Below, one piece after another: positions 6,919 through 10,245 of a stretch of 10,245 nt of DNA. A model generated the notes under the pieces. The model had not been told where the DNA came from, made no database searches, and worked only from the letters and a program-made list of their open reading frames with translations. Source of the DNA: JAHIVB01 sp964574705 (GTDB taxonomy: Bacteria > Bacillota_I > Bacilli_A > Izemoplasmatales > Hujiaoplasmataceae); contig CAZNOO010000033.1 of assembly GCA_964574705.1 (NCBI GenBank), positions 1 to 10,245 on the forward strand. Reading direction: 5' to 3'. Position 1 is the stretch's first letter; each line of letters opens with the position of its first letter. The position numbers were made by a program, and so were the translations under genes.

Positions 6919-7349
6919 TACTCATCCATGGATTCAAGGACTATTGCGCGATTCTTTTCGTGAAAGGATCATTACTCAAGGATCCAAAGAACTTATTGAT
7001 CCAACAGACTGAGTATGTTCAAGCAGCACGGCAGATACGTTTTAAATCCGTAGATGAAATCAATCAATTGGCTCCTTCAATCAAGGAATACATTCTTCAG
7101 GCCATTGAAATTGAAAAGGCAGGGCTTAAAGTCGCATTTAAAACCGTCAAGGAGACGGAGTTCTGTGAAGAATTCCAAACTAAACTAGATGAAAGCCCAG
7201 AATTGAAAACTGCTTTTGAGAAGTTGACGCCTGGAAGAAGAAAGGCATACAATTATTATTTTTCTTCCGCAAAGCAATCTCTTACAAGGATCTCAAGAGT
7301 TGAAAAGTACATTCCAAAGATACTCGAAGGCAAAGGGATGGACGATTAA
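6919..7349 (+). CDS. ydeI: YdeI family (DUF1801/OmdA) protein, copy 2, 5' end lost in assembly gap
   Basis: The readable frame begins at 6921 (LIHGFKDYCAILFVKGSLLKD), so about 142 codons to the TAA are visible and about 53 N-terminal codons are missing. It is an even closer match to the typical YdeI sequence than copy 1, with QQTEYVQAARQIRF, AIEIEKAGLKVAF, AFEKLTPGRRKAY and the conserved terminal block SRVEKYIPKILEGKGMDD. A GTG at 6960 could be mistaken for a start but lies in the middle of the conserved domain. The two copies differ at many bases, so this is a genuine tandem paralogue and not one gene assembled twice. A strong bidirectional terminator follows. Confidence 0.88.
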
Positions 7350-7373
7350 TCCTTCCGAATAAATATAGTCATT

Positions 7374-7406
7374 AAAAAGGATTAGCCTGCTGCGCTAATC
7401 CTTTTT
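7374..7406. terminator. Bidirectional terminator between convergent genes
   Basis: AAAAAGGATTAGC (7374-7386) pairs perfectly with GCTAATCCTTTTT (7394-7406) around a 7-base loop, CTGCTGC. The T-run (7402-7407) serves the YdeI pair, and the A-run (7374-7378) becomes a T-run for the minus-strand gene that ends at 7420. Confidence 0.9.
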
Positions 7407-7419
7407 TCATAACTCAATT

Positions 7420-7677
7420 TTAGTCTGAAGACAATCTGATAATTTCAGTCTTGACCCCTACAAGTGCATTCAAACTATCTTGTAAATTCTGAATCTCAAC
7501 CTCGGATCCTCCGAGTTGAAGAATAATGAGTCCATCCTCAGAACACACGTTGGAAATCTCATGAAGTCCAAGTCTCATTTTAATATTACAACCGAACTTC
7601 GTCAAAAGATCTTGAACAGTTTTCGCGTTTGCAGTTCTGTTGCTAATGAGCACCGCCATGATGATATATACTTTCAT
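7420..7677 (-). CDS. Small ACT/NikR-C-like ferredoxin-fold protein (hydrogenase-regulator-like)
   Basis: This 85-residue protein has the beta-alpha-beta-beta-alpha-beta order of small ferredoxin-fold (ACT/NikR C-terminal-like) proteins: strand MAVLISNR, helix AKTVQDLLTKFG, strand IKMRLGLHEI, strand DGLIILQLGG, helix VEIQNLQDSLNAL and strand VKTEIIRL. The arrangement and the MRLG/LGLHE segment recall the TM1266-type family annotated as putative iron-only hydrogenase system regulators. I see no hydrogenase gene in the window, so that name should not be taken as function. Cys30 and Cys45 (FGCN and NVCSED) are possible ligand positions, but this is speculation. A strong AGGAGG ribosome binding site lies seven bases upstream of the ATG, and an extended -10 promoter precedes it. 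It is a single gene convergent with the YdeI pair. Confidence 0.75.
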   Translation of the reverse strand: MKVYIIMAVLISNRTANAKTVQDLLTKFGCNIKMRLGLHEISNVCSEDGLIILQLGGSEVEIQNLQDSLNALVGVKTEIIRLSSD

Positions 7678-7703
7678 ATTATCGCCTCCTAAATTATGAT
7701 TTC

Positions 7704-7712
7704 ATTATATCA
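7704..7712 (-). promoter_or_regulatory. Extended -10 promoter of the small ferredoxin-fold gene
   Basis: On the minus strand TGA-TATAAT (7712 down to 7704) is a perfect extended -10. No good -35 is present at 17 bases, which extended -10 promoters can tolerate. It lies about 27 bases upstream of the ATG at 7677. Confidence 0.6.
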
Positions 7713-7787
7713 CTTTCCAATTCGCTTTTTATCCATCCACAGAAAAAATATATTGAAGAATTATTGAATAGAGCTTTCCTTGTCCTC

Positions 7788-7816
7788 TTGTATTTCTATC
7801 GATTCGGTGCTATTAT
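7788..7816 (+). promoter_or_regulatory. Promoter of the L25 gene
   Basis: TTGTAT (7788-7793), a 17-base spacer ending in an extended TGC, and TATTAT (7811-7816). Transcription near 7823 would give a leader of about 86-89 bases, in which I see no recognisable regulatory structure. Confidence 0.55.
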
Positions 7817-7911
7817 TATATGTACTAGGAACTTTTCATTTACATAGAGCCCAAAAATTACGAAATCTACTTTTTAATCAACATTTATCAGATCAAGAGA
7901 GGAGCAATATG

Positions 7912-8511
7912 ATGAAAATTGAAAAAAGAACCGAGCATCTACGAAGTGTAAGAGAATTAAACAAAGTACCAGGTGTCCTTTATGGGAAAACCATTCAATC
8001 CGTTTCAGTTCAAATGGATGAAAAAGAACTTCAAGACCTTTTGAACAAATACGGAAGGACTCAAACTTTCACCGTAAAACTTGAAAAGGAAAGTTATCAA
8101 GTCTACATCAAAGATATCCAAAAAGATATTATAAACAAAAATCACATTTTGAGTTTTGACTTTCAAAAAGTTGAAAGCGGCGATATGATTTCAGCTAAAG
8201 TGCCACTTCATATCAGTGGAAGAACCATCGTTCAAGATAAAGGGTTCTTGGTTCAGGTCGTTTACGATGCAATTGAAGTTGAATATCAAGCAGGGAAGAA
8301 AATATCCCATATTGATGTTGATATCAGCCAGATGGCCCTCCATGAGGTGCTTCACGTTGGAGACATCGTATTACCAGCCGGCGTCAAATTGAATGATGAT
8401 GAGAACAAAGTCGTTGTCCATGTTGCCGAAAGAAAACAGATTATTGAGACTGTTGAAGAAGAAGTAATTTCCACTGAAGTGAAAGAAGAAACAGATTCTA
8501 AAGAAGAATAA
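7912..8511 (+). CDS. rplY: Ribosomal protein L25 (bL25), two-domain CTC/TL5 type
   Basis: L25 binds loop E of 5S rRNA in the large ribosomal subunit. About 199 residues is typical for the two-domain CTC/TL5 type. The N-terminal domain (about 1-85) contains the family pattern RxVRELNKVPGVLYG near residues 11-25 and VYIKDIQKDIINKNHILSFDFQ. The C-terminal beta domain (about 86-180) includes VPLHISGRTIVQDKGFLVQVV and HIDVDISQMALHEVLHVGDIVLPAGVKL. An acidic tail, EEEVISTEVKEETDSKEE, ends the protein. The frame is open from 7780, but the upstream part shows no L25 similarity. AGGAG (7900-7904) favours the ATG at 7912, with the adjacent ATG at 7909 as alternative. It has its own promoter and terminator and is not followed by pth, its frequent neighbour in Bacillota. 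Confidence 0.95.
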   Translation: MKIEKRTEHLRSVRELNKVPGVLYGKTIQSVSVQMDEKELQDLLNKYGRTQTFTVKLEKESYQVYIKDIQKDIINKNHILSFDFQKVESGDMISAKVPLHISGRTIVQDKGFLVQVVYDAIEVEYQAGKKISHIDVDISQMALHEVLHVGDIVLPAGVKLNDDENKVVVHVAERKQIIETVEEEVISTEVKEETDSKEE

Positions 8512-8524
8512 TTTTATCATTATC

Positions 8525-8560
8525 AAGCTGTGCTTCGTGAAAACGCAAGCACAGCTTTTT
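8525..8560 (+). terminator. Intrinsic terminator of the L25 gene
   Basis: AAGCTGTGCTT (8525-8535) pairs with AAGCACAGCTT (8547-8557). Inside, CGT and ACG extend the stem to a GAAA tetraloop (8539-8542) with one bulged C at 8546. A T-run (8556-8560) follows. Confidence 0.9.
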
Positions 8561-8615
8561 ATTAACCAAAAATCAAATATTATATTGCTATTATAGGTCT
8601 TTTTTACTTCACTTG

Positions 8616-8644
8616 TTTACCACAGAGGGTGACTATAGTATAAT
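8616..8644 (+). promoter_or_regulatory. Promoter of the M1 peptidase gene
   Basis: TATAAT at 8639-8644 with TTTACC at 8616-8621, 17 bases upstream. The transcript should start near 8651, giving a leader of about 30 bases, so the ATG at 8656 would be almost leaderless and is unlikely to be the start. Confidence 0.65.
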
Positions 8645-8682
8645 TCAGACATGAAATGAATTGTTTGAAAGGGGGAATTATG

Positions 8683-10080
8683 ATGAAAAAGGGATTTATT
8701 GCTCTATTTTTGGCTATTTTTATTCTTGGATGTTCTAAAGCCCCAAGAGACATCTATAATACTCTAAACAATGTTTATTCGATGGACCTTTATTTGGATA
8801 CCTCTGAGGATTCACTTGAAGTGGAAGGAGAGTTGTTCTACAAGAACGATGATTTTGATTTGGATGAGCTCTATCTGACCATCTATCCAAACGCATCCAA
8901 CCCTCGTGGAGCCGGAAACAATATCGTATTTGAATACTTTCAAATTGACGGCGTTGATACAACTTACGATGTGTCAGGAACCGACAACACGTCTTTACAT
9001 GTTGATTTATCAACTACATTATTGAAAGGTGAAAGAATAACAATTTCCTACAAATATACATTTTTATATTGGAACGAAGACCGAATTGCGAATTATGGTT
9101 CTTATTATCTCACAATGTTTTTCTATCCCTTTGTGAATATTTATGATGATGAAGGTTGGAACATTGAACCTTATTCCTTCCGAGGAGAGACCTATTATAA
9201 CAACTTAGGCGACTATTACGTTTCTTTGAATGTTCCATCTGATTATGAAGTTGCCTGTGGCGGAGGATTATGGGACGACTCCAAATCAGGTGGAAGAAGA
9301 ATGCTGGAGTATGTTCTTAAAGATGCCAGGGACTTTTCTTTTAGCGCGTCGAACAGTTATTACATTTATGAAAGAACCATTGAAGACATTGATTTTCAAA
9401 TCTATTCGACGAGAGTGCTTGCTGATTATGAGATTGATAATTCATTCGGATACCTCGAAACAACCTTAATGGTTATGGAAAGAGAAATCGGAGAATATTA
9501 TTATGACCACTTTACGTTGGAATATGGACATTTTTATGGAATGGAGAGCACAGCAGTCATCTATTGTTCGATGGAAATTCAAGAGGGTACCGTTGTCCAC
9601 GAAATGATCCATCAATGGTTTTATTCGATGATTGGAAATGACCAAGCAGATGAGTCCTTCGTCGATGAAGCCTTGACGACTTATGCAACGGCTTTTTATT
9701 ACTATGAACTTTATGGAGTCGATGGGTACAATGGATATCTAGATTACAGAACAAGTTTGAAAGTAGAGTTCGTTGATCGTTATCAAGCTAATCTTGGTGT
9801 TAGTCTTTTGAGACAAGTCGATGAATATGGCGAATATTACGGATATTTAATCTATTATCACGGCCCCGCCATGTTCCGGTATTACGTTGACGTATTTTTA
9901 GATGGAGACATTGAAAAGATGGAAGACATTCTTGGAGTCTATTATCAAACTTATGCTAAAAAAATAGCGACCTTGGATGAGTTGCTTGATTTAATTGAAG
10001 ATCAAAGCGGAGTAGAGATAACCAAAGAATGGTTTTATTTACAACTCAATGAATTTCAAGATTTTGACAATCGGCCTTAG
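8683..10080 (+). CDS. M1-family zinc metallopeptidase lipoprotein
   Basis: This is a surface-anchored zinc peptidase of about 465 residues. It starts with a lipoprotein signal peptide (MKKGFIALFLAIFILGC, lipobox FILGC). The first 200 or so residues resemble the beta-rich N-terminal domain of M1 aminopeptidases. The catalytic domain shows HEMIHQW (His306, Glu307, His310), then 18 residues, then Glu329 in VDEALTTY: the HExxH-x18-E zinc site. A GMES (286-289) sits where M1 enzymes have the substrate-binding GxMEN motif, and YYHGPAMF (391-398) matches the segment with the catalytic Tyr. The protein ends soon after, lacking the long helical C-terminal domain of full-size M1 enzymes. Ser in place of Asn in GMES may alter substrate choice. 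Start: AAAGGGGG (8668-8675) favours the ATG at 8683 over 8680 and 8656. It has its own promoter and terminator. Confidence 0.92.
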   Translation: MKKGFIALFLAIFILGCSKAPRDIYNTLNNVYSMDLYLDTSEDSLEVEGELFYKNDDFDLDELYLTIYPNASNPRGAGNNIVFEYFQIDGVDTTYDVSGTDNTSLHVDLSTTLLKGERITISYKYTFLYWNEDRIANYGSYYLTMFFYPFVNIYDDEGWNIEPYSFRGETYYNNLGDYYVSLNVPSDYEVACGGGLWDDSKSGGRRMLEYVLKDARDFSFSASNSYYIYERTIEDIDFQIYSTRVLADYEIDNSFGYLETTLMVMEREIGEYYYDHFTLEYGHFYGMESTAVIYCSMEIQEGTVVHEMIHQWFYSMIGNDQADESFVDEALTTYATAFYYYELYGVDGYNGYLDYRTSLKVEFVDRYQANLGVSLLRQVDEYGEYYGYLIYYHGPAMFRYYVDVFLDGDIEKMEDILGVYYQTYAKKIATLDELLDLIEDQSGVEITKEWFYLQLNEFQDFDNRP

Positions 10081-10093
10081 AAACAAAATAAAG

Positions 10094-10143
10094 AACTGAA
10101 TGAAACAGAAGATTTCACATCTTTTGAATTCATTCAGTTTTTT
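10094..10143 (+). terminator. Intrinsic terminator after the M1 peptidase gene
   Basis: AACTGAATGAA (10094-10104) pairs with TTCATTCAGTT (10129-10139). A nested AAGAT/ATCTT helix (10109-10113 with 10119-10123) extends the structure, and a T-run covers 10138-10143. Confidence 0.85.
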
Positions 10144-10187
10144 ATTGAAATTTAAATATATTAGGAGCTATGTTTTTTTTAAAAGAA

Positions 10188-10196
10188 TGCTATAAT
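10188..10196 (+). promoter_or_regulatory. Extended -10 promoter of the gene at the right edge
   Basis: TGC followed by a perfect TATAAT (10191-10196). The -35 region is weak. It lies about 32 bases before the next start codon. Confidence 0.6.
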
Positions 10197-10227
10197 AATT
10201 CTATATTATGTTTTACCGGAGGTATGA

Positions 10228-10245
10228 ATGAAAAAACTGATGATT
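10228..10245 (+). CDS. Start of a further gene, cut by the window edge
   Basis: GGAGG (10218-10222) lies five bases before an ATG, and a good promoter precedes it. Only six codons (MKKLMI) are visible. A Lys-Lys-hydrophobic opening is typical of signal peptides, so an exported protein is possible, but nothing more can be said. Confidence 0.55.

Noticed and set aside
6644..7012. Open frames running through the N block on both strands
   Set aside because: They are artefacts of translating N. Only the copy 1 frame ending at 6818 and the frame starting at 6921 read as YdeI protein.
6304..7349. A single double-length YdeI fusion, or one gene duplicated by misassembly
   Set aside because: The flanking copies differ too much to be an assembly duplicate. 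With a gap of unknown size, reading-frame continuity cannot be judged, so two separate genes are the simpler reading.
7729..7741. DnaA-box-like TTATCCATCCACA
   Set aside because: The TTATCCACA consensus is interrupted by extra bases, there is only one copy, and no origin-associated gene is nearby.
7780..7908. 43-codon N-terminal extension of L25
   Set aside because: The upstream part has no L25 similarity and overlaps the predicted promoter. A good ribosome binding site marks the ATG at 7912 (or 7909).
8735..9754. Open frames inside the M1 peptidase gene on the minus strand and in another plus frame
   Set aside because: They overlap a convincingly assigned peptidase, lack ribosome binding sites, and their translations look like out-of-frame shadows.
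1..10245. CRISPR arrays, transposases, att sites, tRNA or rRNA genes
   Set aside because: I scanned for them on both strands and saw no regularly spaced repeats, terminal inverted repeats with a transposase, or RNA gene signatures.

Overview
The window looks like a low-GC, Gram-positive-type (Bacillota / Mollicutes-related) chromosome. Signs of this are AT-rich intergenic DNA, sigma-A promoters close to consensus (often with an extended TGn -10), AGGAGG-type ribosome binding sites, short stem-loops with T-runs, a two-domain CTC-type ribosomal protein L25, and three lipobox proteins of the kind anchored to a single membrane. The genetic code reads as standard: TGG is the Trp codon and TGA interrupts no gene, although none of the ten readable genes ends in TGA either. 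An Acholeplasma/Izemoplasma-like lineage would fit, but that is an inference from style, not a marker-based assignment. A run of exactly 100 N at 6819-6918 marks this as a draft scaffold.

Layout. On the minus strand, 25-1697 holds a two-gene operon: a LytTR DNA-binding protein followed 8 bases later by a lipoprotein that also carries two membrane spans. It resembles a one-component LytTR regulator with a membrane partner. A divergent promoter then drives a tandem GNAT-fold protein and a small DUF2188 protein (1846-3013), ending near a weak T-run hairpin. A consensus promoter at 3137 precedes a second probable operon: a 501-residue lipoprotein with fibronectin-III-like modules, then a polytopic membrane protein with about 11-12 spans, closed by a 13-bp perfect hairpin terminator (6216-6246).

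Next are two YdeI-family (DUF1801/OmdA) paralogues in tandem, broken by the assembly gap so that the first lacks its C-terminus and the second its N-terminus. A bidirectional terminator (7374-7406) separates them from a convergent minus-strand gene for an 85-residue ferredoxin-fold regulator-like protein. Ribosomal protein L25 follows with its own promoter and terminator, and then a lipoprotein M1-family zinc metallopeptidase with its own promoter and terminator. The first six codons of a further gene lie at the right edge.

Functionally this is a mixed region: housekeeping (L25), small stress or unknown-function genes (YdeI pair, DUF2188, GNAT) and a strong cell-surface theme (three lipoproteins, a polytopic membrane protein, a surface peptidase). 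The least explained parts are the LytTR/membrane-lipoprotein pair and the FN3-like lipoprotein/polytopic membrane protein pair. No mobile element, CRISPR array, tRNA or rRNA was seen.
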